A stretch of 64,000 nt of DNA from Muscardinus avellanarius (GCA_963383645.1 OY726557.1:123606223-123670222); one strand, 5' to 3'. Shown: positions 1 through 12,537, numbered from the stretch's first letter. Notes: generated by a model from the letters alone, not told the origin. A program made the numbers and translations.

Positions 1-55
1 CTGGGGGTTTATCTCAGAGGTACAATGCCCCTGGGTTCCATCCCCAGTACCACAT
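1..55 (+). mobile_element. ID-type SINE end (right monomer of B1-dID)
   Basis: It begins inside a tRNA-derived ID monomer: TATCTCAGAGGTACAATG, then CCCTGGGTTCCATCCCCAGT (B-box region) and an A/T-rich tail. The left part is cut off by the window edge. Confidence 0.85.
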
Positions 56-304
56 AATAATATGAATTATTATTAATAATGATAGTAACAAATAAACTAG
101 ATTCTTGATATGTTCCCAGTCTAGTGATGTGCAATGTGCCAATCAACTGGAAAGGTAGATTTGAATGCACAAATATAAAACATGAGGAGACTATGACGGC
201 AGTGGCCACAGGCTATTTCTGGACCACAAGGAACACCCTTTGCTCCTGCGCTTTGGACGATAGGATATGATGCCAGTATCTGCCTGGCTTTGTTTAGGTG
301 CTCA

Positions 305-600
305 TCTTAGTCCATTTCTGCCTCTGTAACCAAATACCACAGACAGAATGAATTATAAACACTAGAAGCTCATCTGGCTCCCGATTCTGGAGGCTGAAAG
401 TCCAGGATGGAGGGATCCAAGAAGCGAGGGAAAAAGCATCATAGGTGACAGAAAGTGGGGGGCTGGATTCTCCTCTATTCCCAGAGTAAAAACCTTTATC
501 CATTCATGGGGGTGGCTCCTGGTCACCTCTTAAAGGTTCCAGCTGTTGATAATGTCACTGTGGAGACACAATTTCACCAAGCTTTTGAGGAGACACAGCA
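305..600 (-). mobile_element. Old MaLR-type LTR remnant (MST/MLT-like)
   Basis: The plus strand reads like the reverse complement of MaLR LTR 3' ends: CTTAGTCCATTTCTGCCTCT, then AACCAAATACCACAGAC, GATTCTGGAGGCTG and CACCTCTTAAAGG in the expected order. Diverged and non-coding. Family assignment is from memory of the consensus. Confidence 0.65.
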
Positions 601-970
601 TGCTGCCCAGTAGTAGCTGCAGTTAGAACAACCACTAGTGCTTTCATCTCTGTCATCTCTCCTAGACTGTCGCCCTTCCCAGCCCTCTATCTGCAGTTGT
701 CCCTGGCCAGTGTGGTCCCTGCTGCCTTTCCAGAGGCCCACCTCAGCACATCACCACCACCCCCATGCCTGCCCAAGTTCACCTGTGGGACAGACCGAGG
801 AGTTCTGGGCAGGGCTGGTACTTCTTTGGGCATGGCAGATCCCGAGCTGGACACCCTCCCTTCCCTGTGTCCCCCTTTCCCCAGCCCAAGTGGCCCCAGC
901 CAGCCCATTGCACCGAACAGTACCCTGGCTTTGCTCAAACATAGCAAAAGACGCTCTCACCTCTCTTTCT

Positions 971-1190
971 TTCTTTCTTTTCTTTTTTTTTTTTTTTTTT
1001 TTTTTTTTTGGTGGTACTGGGGTTCCTGGAAGCCCTTCTACCTCCAGGCTACACTCCAAGACCTATTTTTACATTTTTATTTGGAAACAGGGTCTCCTAA
1101 GCCAGCGCGCGGCTGGCTTCGAACCTGCGCAATCCTCCTGTCTCTGCCTCCCAAGCGAGGGGATTACAAGCGTGTGCCACCACGCCCAGC
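971..1190 (-). mobile_element. B1-dID SINE with exact target duplication
   Basis: Poly-T, then the complement of the ID monomer and of the B1 monomer ending CACCACGCCCAGC. It is flanked by identical 16-base direct repeats, TCTCACCTCTCTTTCT at 955-970 and 1191-1206: a clean L1-type target-site duplication. Poly-T lies at 978-1009. Confidence 0.95.
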
Positions 1191-1423
1191 TCTCACCTCT
1201 CTTTCTGACAGGGAGCACTGCAGGGCCCTCTGCTCAGGATACCTGTGATCTCACTTAACTTCTCTCTACCTTTTCCCAAAATGACCACCCAGCAGCCACT
1301 GGCTGTGGATTCTCAGCCTGTTCCCTCTAGACAGTCACTGCTCCCACCCTGGAGATGACATGGGAGGATCTGGCTGCCCATCCTTCTCTCTTTTGCTTCT
1401 GTGCCCTGTGCTCTGATCTACTG

Positions 1424-1572
1424 ACCAGCACCGCTGACATTTTGGATAGTCCTTACCTGTAGGGTGTTAACAGCATCCCCAGCCTCCATCCACTAGAGGC
1501 CAGTAGCAACTGCTTCCCACTCCTATGACAACCAAAAATGTCTCCAGCATTGCTGAATATCCTCTGGGCCCT
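1424..1572 (-). mobile_element. MER5-like hAT DNA transposon remnant
   Basis: Contains TGACATTTTGG, TTAACAGCATCCCCAGCCTC, CACTAGAGGCCAGTAGCA and ATGACAACCAAAAATGTCTC in the order of the reverse complement of MER5A. An old, non-autonomous Charlie-group element. Confidence 0.75.
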
Positions 1573-2436
1573 GGATCCACAGCACTGGAGCTGTAGTCCC
1601 TGCTTTCTCTCCACACCTTCCCCTCTCTTGATGATTTGTGCATCCCCTAGTCTCAGCACCCCCCACACATGACCACCACTACATGGCATTCTACAGCCCA
1701 CACTGGACTCAGCCAGGGCAACTCAGGATGGAGACAGAGCATGCATATTGCTCACAGTGGAGTGCTCTGCCAGCGCCTGAGGTCTCTCCCTTATTTTCTG
1801 CTCAGATGGAAAGCAGGAAGGGAGAATGGAGCCTGAGCAAAGCAGACAGGGAATCCCTCTCCAGCCCCACTACAGCCACCCTCTGTTGATGTAAAGGATC
1901 TCCAGGGAGGGAGGGTAGGAGCTGGCTGGGACATTGTGTACAAGGGCACAGGAGGCAGGAGGAGAGCAGGTGGGAAGCTGTCCCCTGGACGCTAGGGGTT
2001 CTGAGACCCTTGTGCATTCCAGGGAAGCAGCCTGGACTCCTGCCTAGTCCTAGGGGGTCACCTTCTCTGTCTAGTCAGCACCTGTCCTGCAAGTCCTCAC
2101 ATGGCCTCCCATTGGTGACATTGATTCTCATCATCTAGAGAGCAATTCCATTGCTTCCGCACCACCATGAACCTCTCAGAAGTTCTCATTCAGCTTCATC
2201 CTGGCCCATCCTGTCTGGACTGAGACTGTCCTGCATCCCACTCTGTGAGAGACATCATGCCCCTCTTGCTGGGGAGAGGGCAACAGAACACCTCTGAACT
2301 AGTACCCTCTTCCCCTTGATCTATGCCATCCATCAAAAACAGGGTCTCAGTATAAACACAGAGGCCACACCCCACACATGAGCCTTAGGAGACGTTTCAG
2401 ATCCAACTATAGCAGCCATACAGAAACTGTTGGGTA

Positions 2437-3660
2437 ATGATGGCTCCTTGTTCTCCCTCCCACAGTTCTGGCAACCTCTCTTCTACTTTTTTTCTCTATA
2501 CTTTGACTGCTCTAGGTACCTCAAGTAAATGCAGTTACAAAGCATTTATCTTTGGGGGTCTAACGTATGTCATTCAGGATAGTGCCTCAAAGTTCCTCCA
2601 TGTTGTAGTATGTGTCCGAATTTTTTTTCCTTTTGAAGACTGTATGTATCGTGTGCACATGGAACACTCTGTGTATCCATTCACTCTTCAGTGGCCACTT
2701 GGGTTGCTTCCGTCTTTTGGCTATTGCATGCAAAGCTGCTATGGACATCAGTGTACAGATAGAAATCTCTGTGAGTCTCTGCTTTCCATTCTTTTGGGTC
2801 TGTACCCACGGTGGAATTGCTGGGTGACATGCTAGCTCTAGGTTTAATGTTTGGAGATCCCACCACACTGTTTTCCACAGCACCCGCCCCATTTTACATT
2901 CCCACTCTCGGTGTCCAAGAGTTCAGATTTCTTCACATCCTCCCCAACACTTGCTGTTCTCTGGAACTTGGCCTCATAGTAGCCATCCTAATGGGTATGG
3001 GGTGGTTTCTCATTGTAGTTCTGATTCTCATCCCTGGTGCTGAGTATCAATTCCCATGTTTATTGGCCATCAGTACATCTTTTTGGAGAAATGTCTATTC
3101 AAACCCTTTGCCCATTTATAAGTCAAATTCTTTGGGTTTTGCTATCAGCAGATATTCTTTATATAGTCTAGATATTAATCCCTTATCAAATATAAAATTT
3201 GCAAATATTTTCTTCTATTTCATTGGTGCTTTTTCTTTCTTTCTTTCTTTCTTTTTTTTTTTTTTTTTTTTTTGGTGGCACTGGGGATGGAACCCTTCTA
3301 CCTCCAGGCTACACTCCCAGATTTATTTTATATTTTATTTGGAAACAGGGTCTCTTAAGCCAGCACAGCTGGCTTTGAACCTGCGCAATCCTCTTGTCTC
3401 CGCCTCCCAAGTGCGGGGATTACAAGTGTGCGCTGCCACGCCCGGCTCATTGGTGCTTTCTCATCTTGTTGAGTGTATACATTGATGGACAAAAGTCTTA
3501 GATTTTGATGTAGTCCATTTTATCTATGTTGTTGTTATTGTTGTTGCTTTTGGTCTCATGCTCAAGACATCATTGCCAAATCCAGTGTCTTGAAGCTTTT
3601 CCCCTTTGTTTCTTCTAAGAGTTAATCATTTTGTCTTACATTTAGGTCTTGGATCTATGG
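2437..3660 (-). mobile_element. Old L1 fragment (ORF2 3' region), split by a SINE
   Basis: The plus strand is antisense to the C-terminal end of L1 ORF2 and the region following it. It has the recognisable order CTACTCTAGGTACCTC-like, CACTTGGGTTGCTTCC, TTTTCCACAG, TTACATTCCCAC, GAGAAATGTCTATTCAA and TATTAATCCCTTATCA. Frames are broken by many stops and indels. A B1-dID inserted at about 3232-3447 divides it. It is an L1M-age copy, not active. Confidence 0.8.
3232..3447 (-). mobile_element. B1-dID SINE inserted in the L1 fragment
   Basis: Poly-T head, then complement of ID and B1 ending CCACGCCCGGCT. The target duplication is CATTGGTGCTTT at 3221-3232 and 3448-3459; the L1 sequence continues on the other side. 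The SINE is therefore younger than the L1 copy. Confidence 0.95.
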
Positions 3661-4114
3661 TGAATGTCTGTCCCCTTTATTTGAAAAATGATTTTCTGGA
3701 AGCTCTTTCCACCCTCCCCCATGCTCAATAAATCTGATCTTGTCACCTAGACCAAGCAATGATGTGCACATCAACAACCCAAACAAATTTGAAAGGAAAG
3801 AAAGGGTAGACAAAGAGACACCGCTCTGCACGTGCCTAATCCAATCTGGGGACAATACTGAGTGCACCTCGGGCCTTCAGTAAACAGATACTGAAGCCAT
3901 GCCAGTTGAATTCCCTTGTGATTAGCTAGTCAAAGACAGAGCAACGGAGTGGCTGTGTAGCAGCAGAAACGACTATGGGTTTAAAACAAAAGTTTCATCC
4001 CAGCCTCCACTTTCAGCCTTGCTGCCTCCAACAGCATTTAACCCTCTGAGCCTGCTGTCTCACTTCAAAACAGCACCAAGAGTCACAGATTACAGTACTT
4101 CATGTACACTCATC

Positions 4115-4260
4115 CTTAGCCTCACAAGGATTCTGTGAAGTAGATGGGGCAGAATTTATTGAATCTCTGTTTTCAAGAGGAAGAAATTATCAGAGAGATT
4201 AAGTGATTTGCCCAGGGATGCCCAGCTGGTAAAAGCCAGAAAGGGCCTTCTGGCTCCCCA
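4115..4260 (-). mobile_element. MIR (minus)
   Basis: CCTCACAAGGATTCTGTGAA, AGAGATTAAGTGATTTGCCC and CCCAGCTGGTAAAAGCC follow the reverse MIR consensus. Confidence 0.75.
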
Positions 4261-5084
4261 GACCTATCATCCTTCCCCATCTCGGAGGACAGAGGGCTGG
4301 GAGAGGAAGGTGCTTGACTGTTGTCTAGTTTTCTCAGCATCTCTGCAGGTCAGGATGGCTCTTCCCCATCCATGGGAGATGAGACCAGATGAAAGATGGG
4401 TCAAGGAAAGGGCCAAGGCTCCTGCCTTAGTCCTGGCATCTATGGGGCCAAACAGTGAACAGGGCAGGGGCCCCACTGGGCAGCATTCCCAGCAGCCCCG
4501 CAGGAAGGGGGCTTCTAGGGAGAGGCTTCCCCAGGCCTGGAGCAGATGGAGGGCTAGTTCAGTCACTTGGCAGCTGCCAGCGTAAGGTAATGGAACTGTA
4601 GGTCAGGCACCAGCCAGCAGCTCCTGCCTCTCATCTTCCTTCCACCTCCCCTTCCCTTCCTTGCTCCCTCCTTTCAAAAGCATAATAAGTTTGATAAGAA
4701 ATTGTCTGTTAACAGGATTAGCCACGGAAACCTCTTGTCCCCTCCCATCCATTCTTAATACTCCTCATCTCCTGTCCTGTAATTTTCTGCTGGTATCAGA
4801 GACCCCGGACCACCTCAGGGATATTAATTCCTTCTTGTTCTTTGATCATGGAACTGCTAATAAGCTCAGATGCCGCCCACAGCCACTGGGCCACCAGGCC
4901 CTGTGGATAAATCACAAGAGGGCCCTGGCAGGCTTTCTCTCTCCTAAGTGCGTAGCCCCCAGAATTTCCTCCAGTTCTGAGGGCAACGATTGCCTCTAAC
5001 ACGGGGCCAAAGAGGCAGGCTAAAGCTGGAGCTTAGGTGGCAAAAGAATGATGATCAAGCATCCAGTCCTTTCTTATTGGGGGG

Positions 5085-5215
5085 ACAGTTGACCCCAGTG
5101 GTGCTAAGCTGCACTCCCTTTTTATTTTTTATTCTGAGACAAGATCTCTCTAAGTTGCTCAGGCTTGCCTCATACCAAGTCACTGACATCATAGATGTGC
5201 ACCCCCCCCCCCGCA
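5085..5215 (-). mobile_element. Diverged B1-dID SINE
   Basis: Complement of the dimer is recognisable from GACCCCAGTGGTGCTAAGC through TTTATTTTTTATTCTGAGAC to GTTGCTCAGGCTTGCCTC, but strongly decayed, with a C-run near its end. Confidence 0.7.
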
Positions 5216-6599
5216 TGGCCTTTGCTTCCCTTTGTACATGTGCCCTCCAAAAGGCTCTAGGTAGGGCACAGACAGAGGTAGTTTGGCAGGGTAGACACAG
5301 GGGCCAAGCTCTGGGCCTGGCCCACTTCTAGATCTCCGACATAAACAACAGACCACCTTGTGTCTCTAGTTTTCTGTGTCTAGTTTTCTCACCTATCATG
5401 GGGGGTATGGTGCCCATCTGGTACCCATCTTAGACCAGGGTACATCCCCTGCCCAAGCAGTGGTTGGCTGGCATCCTTTCCCTCCTCTCATGTTTCAGAG
5501 ATGGAACTTCCTGGAGCTGGGAAAAGCCGCTTTAGGATATACCCAGAACTATACCATGGTTATGCCCCCAAACTTTCCTTGCACTGATTTCCTCTGACTT
5601 TGTCCCCACTTTCCCTCTACACATTTTTAGAGACTGATGCTAAGGAAACTTTATGGGCCCTTCAATCCACAACATTAATTAGAAGAAAGCCCAGAATATA
5701 GAAGCAAAACAAAAAGGCCAACAAAGAAAAAGAGGCCAAGTCTAGAACAGTCCTAGACCTGGGGCCTCAGAGGACAGAACCCCTGACTCAGCCCCCAGGG
5801 CATTTTCAAGGAGGGGGCAAGGTCCTGGGAAGCCAGTGTCCAGAGGAGGTAAGAGGCAGGGGAGCCATTGTGAGCTTCAGAAGAGGCAAGGTCGGAGCTA
5901 AGTCTCGGTTCATTTGGGCACTGCGCTGTGATTGATTGTGCAGGAAGAATCTGCAGGTGGGGGGTAGGAAATGACACCTGTCTGGTGAATGAGCCCATGG
6001 TTCCCAGTGCCGCATTCTGCCGGGGCGCTGGCGCCACTCTGCGCAGTGACCAGGTGGGGAGACAGAAGGGCCCGGGAAGAAGTGAGCCGGCGCCTTCACT
6101 TGGAAGACACGTGCACAGAGTGTGCAGCCGGATTCCGTGGTTACATCCTGACTGTGTACGGCCCGTGGGAAACCTGTACTGGCACTTCTCGGGTAATGTT
6201 TGTGATGTCCTGAGAGGCAGCATGGTGGGCAGCACTCAGTGGGGCATCCAGGCCAGGCCCTGGGGGCAGCGCAGCTCTCTCCTAAAGGAGCTGTGGGTCT
6301 AATCATCTGGTTCAGATCCCACCGTGGGATTCTCTAGCTGGTTGCCTGGGCCAGGCGCACCCCTGCTCTTGGGTCCTCCTCCTGACACATGGTCAGAAGC
6401 TCAGCGGTGGCCTAAGGCCATGCCCAGGCCTCTGCCTCTGTGCGACTGCCACTCAGCCACTGTGTCACTCGTTCCAAGAAGGGTGCCACCCTCCAGGAAG
6501 ATATCCAAAAGGGAAGGCCACAATCACATGACTTTCATTAGTGTGCTGGTATCAGGGTTTGGCTTTATTGTTAATTACTGGCTTTGGTTTTATTTTAGT

Positions 6600-6768
6600 T
6601 TTAGTTCCTGGTACTGGGGATTAAACCCAGGGTACATCCCCAGTCCTCTTTATTTTTTATTTTGAGACAGAGTTATTTTAAGTTGCTTAGGCTAGCCTGG
6701 AACCTGCAATCCTCCTTTCTCAGCCTCCCAAGTACTGATATTACGGTGTGCACCATCAAGCCCAGCTA
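6600..6768 (-). mobile_element. B1-dID SINE
   Basis: TGGTACTGGGGATTAAACCC (ID complement), TTTTGAGACAGAG, then TCAGCCTCCCAAGTACTG and CACCATCAAGCCCAGCT (B1 complement). Full dimer order, moderately diverged. Confidence 0.9.
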
Positions 6769-8959
6769 GTTATTGTTGCTAATCTCTGTGTTAACCAAAA
6801 ATTAAACTCTATCATAGGTATACATTATAGAAAAAAGCATGGTCTCCATGGGACTTGGTACTATTCAAAGTTTCAAGCATCCACTGGAGTCTTGGAACAA
6901 ACTTCCCCAAGGATAGGGAAGACCTGCCACTATGCCCATCACATGGTGGAAACTAAACAAAGAGAGGGATGTCTCCGCCGCTCTCTACTTCCCCCTCTTC
7001 CACAGCCATCAATGCAAAAAAGTCTTAAATCCACAATACAAGGCAAGTGTGTGATAAAGTTGGATCAGGGCACAGCTGTCACTGCTGGGGAGGAGATGAC
7101 AAGGCTGGGGGGGTGGCTGTCCCTGAAGAAGGGAGGTATAACTTAGTGTTGACAGGTGCTGAGTGTGCACAGTGGGGAGAAGACGATGCGTGACCCATTG
7201 TGTTCACACCCTTTCAGTGAGGCAGATTCACTCTGTGAGCTGATAAGACTAATGTTGATGGGACTTGTGAACATTTCTACCCTTACTGATAAGCTCCCTG
7301 GTCAGAGTGGATGACTGTCACGCTGATTGGCCCATAAGTAAATAAGGTAGGTGTTTCAAACAGCTGAATGACCTCTGCTACTGGAGCAGCATCCGAGGAC
7401 TTACAAGAGTTCTGAGAAGAGGGAAACAGAACACAGAAGGGATGTAGGGCCAGAAACTTGCATGGTGGTCCCATTCTTGGAAGTGTGCTCAAATGGGCAT
7501 CGATGGAGTTGCCCCTCCAGGGAATCTGCTGCCCCAACCATGAGGGCACTCGCTTGTCACACAATCTCTGTGTAAGCACTGGGGCAGGAACTGCAACTCA
7601 TGAAACCATTACATCTCCATGTGGCTGCTGCTGTTATCAGCTCAGTCTTACAGATATGGAAAGGGAGTCCAAGAGGTTTCTGGCACAAGGCCACACCAAC
7701 ACCCGCATGGTCTCTGTAGGACTCCATCCAAATGCAAAACGCGGTGTCCACGCAGGTCCCGGGATGTGGCTCGATGGTGGGAGCCATGAACAGTCCTCAG
7801 AGGGAGAAGGGTCCTCCTTAGTGGGACTGTCAGTCTGAGGTCCTTGCTGAGCTCACAGTGGACAAGCACAGGTGGGATTTGGTGGTGATGTGGTGACCAG
7901 GAACTTTTTGGAAAAGGCCTGGCTGTACAGCCCAGCTTTGAGATCTGGGGCAAGTTGCTTTGATTGCTCTGATTCTCAGCTTCCTTGTCTGTTGGAAGGG
8001 GGGGGGGAACCTTGCATGTCAGGAGGCCGAGCCAAGGATCACATGTGGCACAGGGCAGCTAGTGCCGGCCAGTGCTGGCACCATTCCATCCTGCTGAGCC
8101 TGGGCCACCAAGCTGGGACCTGCGCACAGAACCACCTCCCTGCCCTTGGGGCCTGTATTTCAGGGTCAACCGGGCCTTGAGGCACCAATTTACACCCCAG
8201 CCAGAGACAGAGACTGCAGGACAGTGTCTTTGAGCAAGGGGTGTGCATGGAGCCTGAGAGGTGGCTCAGAATTAACTGCATTGGGGTGAGGAGCATGCTA
8301 AGCATCCCCTGGGCCAGAGAGGAAAAATGAGCAGCACAGAGAAGAACCAGAGGTGGGCTGGAAGGAGTATGGTCTTCAGCTGCCCTGCCAGGGATTCTGG
8401 TCTTTGTTCACAACTATAGGAAGCCACAGGGTGGCCATCAGCATGATCAGATGCCCACAGAAAGAGGGTCAGCTACTGCGGGGACAGTGGAGTAAATGAG
8501 CCCACAAGCAGGTAGAGATTCACAGTAGGCCCTTGATTAGGCAGCAGGTGAGGTCTCAGGGCTTCTCAGAGGGGAAGGGAACAGTATGGTCCCTGGGGAG
8601 GGAGATCAGTTAGGGCGCCCTGTGTCAGAATGGATTTCCCAGGCCACACACGTCCCAATCACAGAGTCACCCAGGGTAAAAGAGTAACTCCAACTGCTCA
8701 CTGGCGAAGGGATGGGGTTGCAGGGTATCCTGCCTGAACTGGCTAGCGGGCGCTGAGAAGCACGGCTGCATCCCCAAATCACACTAACAGTGATTTCGGT
8801 TACACCATGAGCGTCTGACGCGTGGAGCGAGGAGTCAGAAGGCTCGTGGCGGGTGATATAAAAATGGGGCTGGGGCTGGGGGGAGCTGGGGGGGGGCTGC
8901 AGGCTGTCGCCCCCGGCTGGGCTCTGCCATGTACAGCGAATGAGGACCAGGAACAAAGA

Positions 8960-9260
8960 GACTTATTTCAGCTCCCTGTTATTACAGCTTCTTGTTTTCA
9001 TAGTTTGTTCAACAAACCTCTCCTCCTCCCTCTGCTTTTTTTCATCCTCCTCTCTCAGCAAATCCATTTAAATGCAATTCTATTCTTAAAGCGCCCCTCT
9101 CATGCATGTCTAATGAATGTCAGGGAGATGCTATTACACTCGGGCCGAGGAGGGTCCAATCGGCAGCGTGTGTACAAGTTATTTGAAAGGAAGCCTGGGA
9201 GCGCTCCAGTTTTATTACGGCATAATTAGAAATAAAATCTTGTTGCAATAGGAGAATGAG
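8960..9260. promoter_or_regulatory. Candidate intronic enhancer (homeodomain/POU-type sites)
   Basis: A repeat-free AT-rich block between GC-rich flanks. It contains TTTAAATGCAAT (9067-9078, POU-like), TAATGAATGTC, TAATTA (9223-9228) and an A/T-rich MEF2-like stretch. No coding potential or SINE similarity. The call is by composition and motif density only; conservation was not tested. Confidence 0.3.
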
Positions 9261-10149
9261 AGATGTGTGCTAATCTTGTGGTATAGAAAGAGCCACATTT
9301 AGAGAAAGAGATTTAGGGAGAAAGAGGAAGCTAGCCACTGTGCCCCCAGCCTGGTTCTTCTTCTAGTTCTCCTCCTAGACCCTCGGCCCTTGTGCCTGGG
9401 ACCCCCCAGCCCCAGCTCCCAGGACCCACTCCAGAGACAGTGCTAGAGCCTTCCGGAAAAGGGTTGCCCAAGGTAGCCGATCTGCCAGGGTTCCAGGGAA
9501 GCCAAGCCAGGCCCCTCCAACATTTCTACACCCAACAGTGCAGTCTGTCCCCAGTGAAGAAACCACTCTGTTTGCCATCAGAACTTGGACTTGGAGTCTG
9601 AGACTCAGGTCCAGTTCTGAGCCAGCGGCTTATCGGAGTTCAACGTCCCTCTGTTCCACAAATTCTTCCTGAGCCCCACTGAGCCCTGTTTTGAACAGAT
9701 TCATTAACTCACTTAGTTCTAAAAGGAGGTGGGTTCGGAGGGGTCAATGGCCCCAGCATCATCAGCTAGACACAAAAGCACAATTTCAACCCCAGCCCTC
9801 TGACACTGAAAAAGGCTCTCTCCATTCCCCATGATGTTCTGAGTCCTTCAGGACTCAGTAAAGCCATCTGCTACTGAGCCCAAAGGCAGAGATCAGGAGG
9901 CGGGACCTAGTAATCTCTCTGAAAGTGGCCTCAGGTTGGTGATAGCCCAGCACTGTAGAATCAGCAGAGAAGACTCACCTGGCCCCAGGAAGGGGTGTCA
10001 GTACTGGCTCCTGTACTCTGTACCCCCTGCACACTCTGGCTGAGGTGCAGTTAAAAGGGGAGGAGACCCCCACCCTTGCCCAACCACCTGGAGGGGGACC
10101 TTAGAACACAAAAAGATCCAGGGCTAGGAAGGATGTGTGAGAACAAATT

Positions 10150-10215
10150 TTTTGACGTTTAAGGAAACTGAGGCCTAGAATTGTCAAGAGTCACACTGCC
10201 AATTAGAAACCAGAT
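10150..10215 (-). mobile_element. MIR fragment (minus)
   Basis: AAGGAAACTGAGGCCTAGAA and GTCACACTGCCAATTAG match the middle of the reverse MIR consensus. Confidence 0.6.
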
Positions 10216-10216
10216 T

Positions 10217-10312
10217 TTGTACTTGGGGGGCTGAGACAGGAGGATCACATGTTCAAGGCCAGCCTCAACAATGTAGGAAGACTCTCAGCAACTTAGCAAG
10301 AAGAAGAAGGAA
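10217..10312 (+). mobile_element. B1-type SINE running into the gap
   Basis: GGCTGAGACAGGAGGATCAC, GTTCAAGGCCAGCCTCA and CAGCAACTTAGCAAG, followed by AAGAAGAAGG and the N-run. The left end is truncated and the right monomer, if present, is hidden in the gap. Confidence 0.85.
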
Positions 10313-10512
10313 NNNNNNNNNNNNNNNNNNNNNNNNNNNNNNNNNNNNNNNNNNNNNNNNNNNNNNNNNNNNNNNNNNNNNNNNNNNNNNNNNNNNNNNN
10401 NNNNNNNNNNNNNNNNNNNNNNNNNNNNNNNNNNNNNNNNNNNNNNNNNNNNNNNNNNNNNNNNNNNNNNNNNNNNNNNNNNNNNNNNNNNNNNNNNNNN
10501 NNNNNNNNNNNN
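10313..10512. other. Assembly gap, 200 N
   Basis: Exactly 200 N, a conventional placeholder length. The left flank is a B1-type SINE ending in AAG repeats; the right flank begins with AGAAGGAGG. A purine-rich simple repeat probably fills the gap. Confidence 0.97.
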
Positions 10513-11639
10513 AGAAGGAGGAGGTCGATGACAGATATCTCATCTCCCTGTCCAGTGCCCTCAACTCTGCCAAGCCTGCTGCTACATGGGTGTCTGTCTC
10601 CAGAGGTGTCCAGGTGACCCTGATCAGCCATGACACTCTTTCCAGCTGTCTTAGGGCTAGCATCCGTGGCTGGTAGGGTGGGAGGAGGTGTCTTCTTGCA
10701 CTGAGAGCAAGATCAGCTGAGCCCTGGAGCTGAACCTGGCCTGAGGGCTCACTTCGGCCAAGGACACCTGCTCCGCTGGCTGCCAGCGGTGGGCCCTCCA
10801 GCCTCACAGAGGAGTAATATCAGCTCCTTTTATAATCCCCTGCCCTCTGTCCTTGGTGCTCACCCTCTCACACAGAGGTGGCAGGGTGGAGGGAGGAGAA
10901 GCCTGCTCCCCTACCCTCTGGGAGCATATGGTGGTACCCTGGGTCCCCCATCAGCAGCTGGGCACTTCAAACCCCAACCTGGCCCATACAATGTTCACAT
11001 GATGACTATGAGACCACACATCTGCCAAAGGCCTCGGGGCCCCCATGTGCCAGCAAGCAGGTAGATAAACTGCATCTGCTGCCGTCACACGGGGAGCAGT
11101 AAAGCCTCCTGTAGGCAGCTCCCTGCCTCAGCTCCAGCCTGGGTTCTTGGCTGTACATGTCTCAGGCAGGTTGGCATGGCAGAAGTCCCACCTTCCATCC
11201 ATCCAGTGTCCTGACCCAGGTATGTCACTGGTTCCACTTCCACAGGGAAGGGGCATCTCCACTCTGACTCAGACTAGCTGTGTGACTCTGCCTCCATTTC
11301 CTCCCATGGATCACAAGGTCCTACCCGGAATAAAAGCCCCTGTCCTGGGTGACATCCCTTCTTCCTCCCCTACCCCACACCTCTTGGCACCTATCCCCAA
11401 GGATGGGGAGTGGGCAGAGGAGAACATACCCCCTCTAGCCCTGGGTTCCTGCTTCAGAACAGCTCTGTCTCAGACCATGGAAGTAGCTACCAAGCTCCAC
11501 ATGGTACTTGTGCTTGATGTCTGCACTGTAGACACGCTTGTGCTTTGCACACTTAGTATTAGGTGTTTTTTTTTTTAATCCTCCTACAAGCATGCAGGGT
11601 ACATCACAGTGTCCTTTCATAGACTGTCACCCGATACAA

Positions 11640-11795
11640 AAGAGCCCTGTGAGTGGAGAAAACTAGGGCTTAGAGTCCCACTTTAGGGATGAAAGAACAG
11701 AAGTTCCAAAAGGTTAAGTTATTTTACTAAAGCCACACAGCTAGCAGGTGGCAGAGGGCTCAAGCCTCCCACTTCTGACCCCAAATACAGTGCTT
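11640..11795 (-). mobile_element. MIR (minus)
   Basis: AAAGGTTAAGTTATTTTACT, CCACACAGCTAGCAGGTGGC and CAGAGGGCTCAAGCCTCC follow the reverse consensus. Confidence 0.75.
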
Positions 11796-12059
11796 TGTCC
11801 AGTTCCCACTGGAGCACAGGACCTTTCTCTGCTCCGGGGTGGGTGCCCATGGGCCTCCACTCAGCCATCTGCTCGACCACACCTTCCCAGTAACACTTGG
11901 TCACCACAGGGCCCCTCCACTGAGTCATCCCCAACACAGGCCCTGCTCCCCACCCACCCCAAAGGGGAAGGGCAGAATTGGCAAGGACCCTGACCATAGG
12001 GGAGCTGAGGCTGTGTGGCCCCAGGGATGCCCCTGTCTTCCTGAGATACAGGGGCTCGT

Positions 12060-12132
12060 CCTGAATCAGCAGCTACTATGTGCTGGGCCACCCTCAACCT
12101 GATCCACTTAATCCTCCCAAGGACCTGTGACA
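12060..12132 (-). mobile_element. MIR fragment (minus)
   Basis: CTACTATGTGCTGGGCCAC and TTAATCCTCCCAAGGACC resemble the 3' end of MIR, reversed. Confidence 0.5.
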
Positions 12133-12344
12133 TGACACTTTGGGCCTCGTGGCTCAGTGGGATCACAGGCCCCTGGGATAGCAGGGAGTTATTAGTCATC
12201 TGGCCCAGGGCTTCTCTGTCCTCACACTGACTCTCCCAAAAGCTTTGCAAAATGCCCACAACCAGGACACCACACCGCAGAGATACAGGAAAACTCCTTT
12301 GATTAATGTGTGGACATACTTAAAAATGTCCACCTAATCTCCCC

Positions 12345-12537
12345 TCTTTTTTTTGTGTGTGGTGCTGGGGGCTGAACTGAGGGGTGGTCTACCTCTGAGC
12401 TACACCCCTAGCCCTTTTTATTTTTAATTTTGAAGTAGGATCTCACTAATTTACTGAGGCTGACTGTGAACTTGTAATCCTCCTGTCTCAGCCTCCCAAG
12501 TACTGGGATTACGGGTGTGCACCACTACAACAAGCTT
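12345..12537 (-). mobile_element. B1-dID SINE
   Basis: GGTGCTGGGGGCTGAACTG, CTCTGAGCTACACCCCTAGC (ID complement) then TCTCAGCCTCCCAAGTACTG (B1 complement), with an A/T linker between. Confidence 0.9.

Noticed and set aside
638..1258. 206-codon open frame on the plus strand
   Set aside because: It runs through the poly-T and body of a SINE (971-1190); low-complexity translation with a phenylalanine run. No splice context or known domain.
2437..3660. Functional L1 open frame
   Set aside because: Many stops and indels, and split by a SINE; an inactive old copy.
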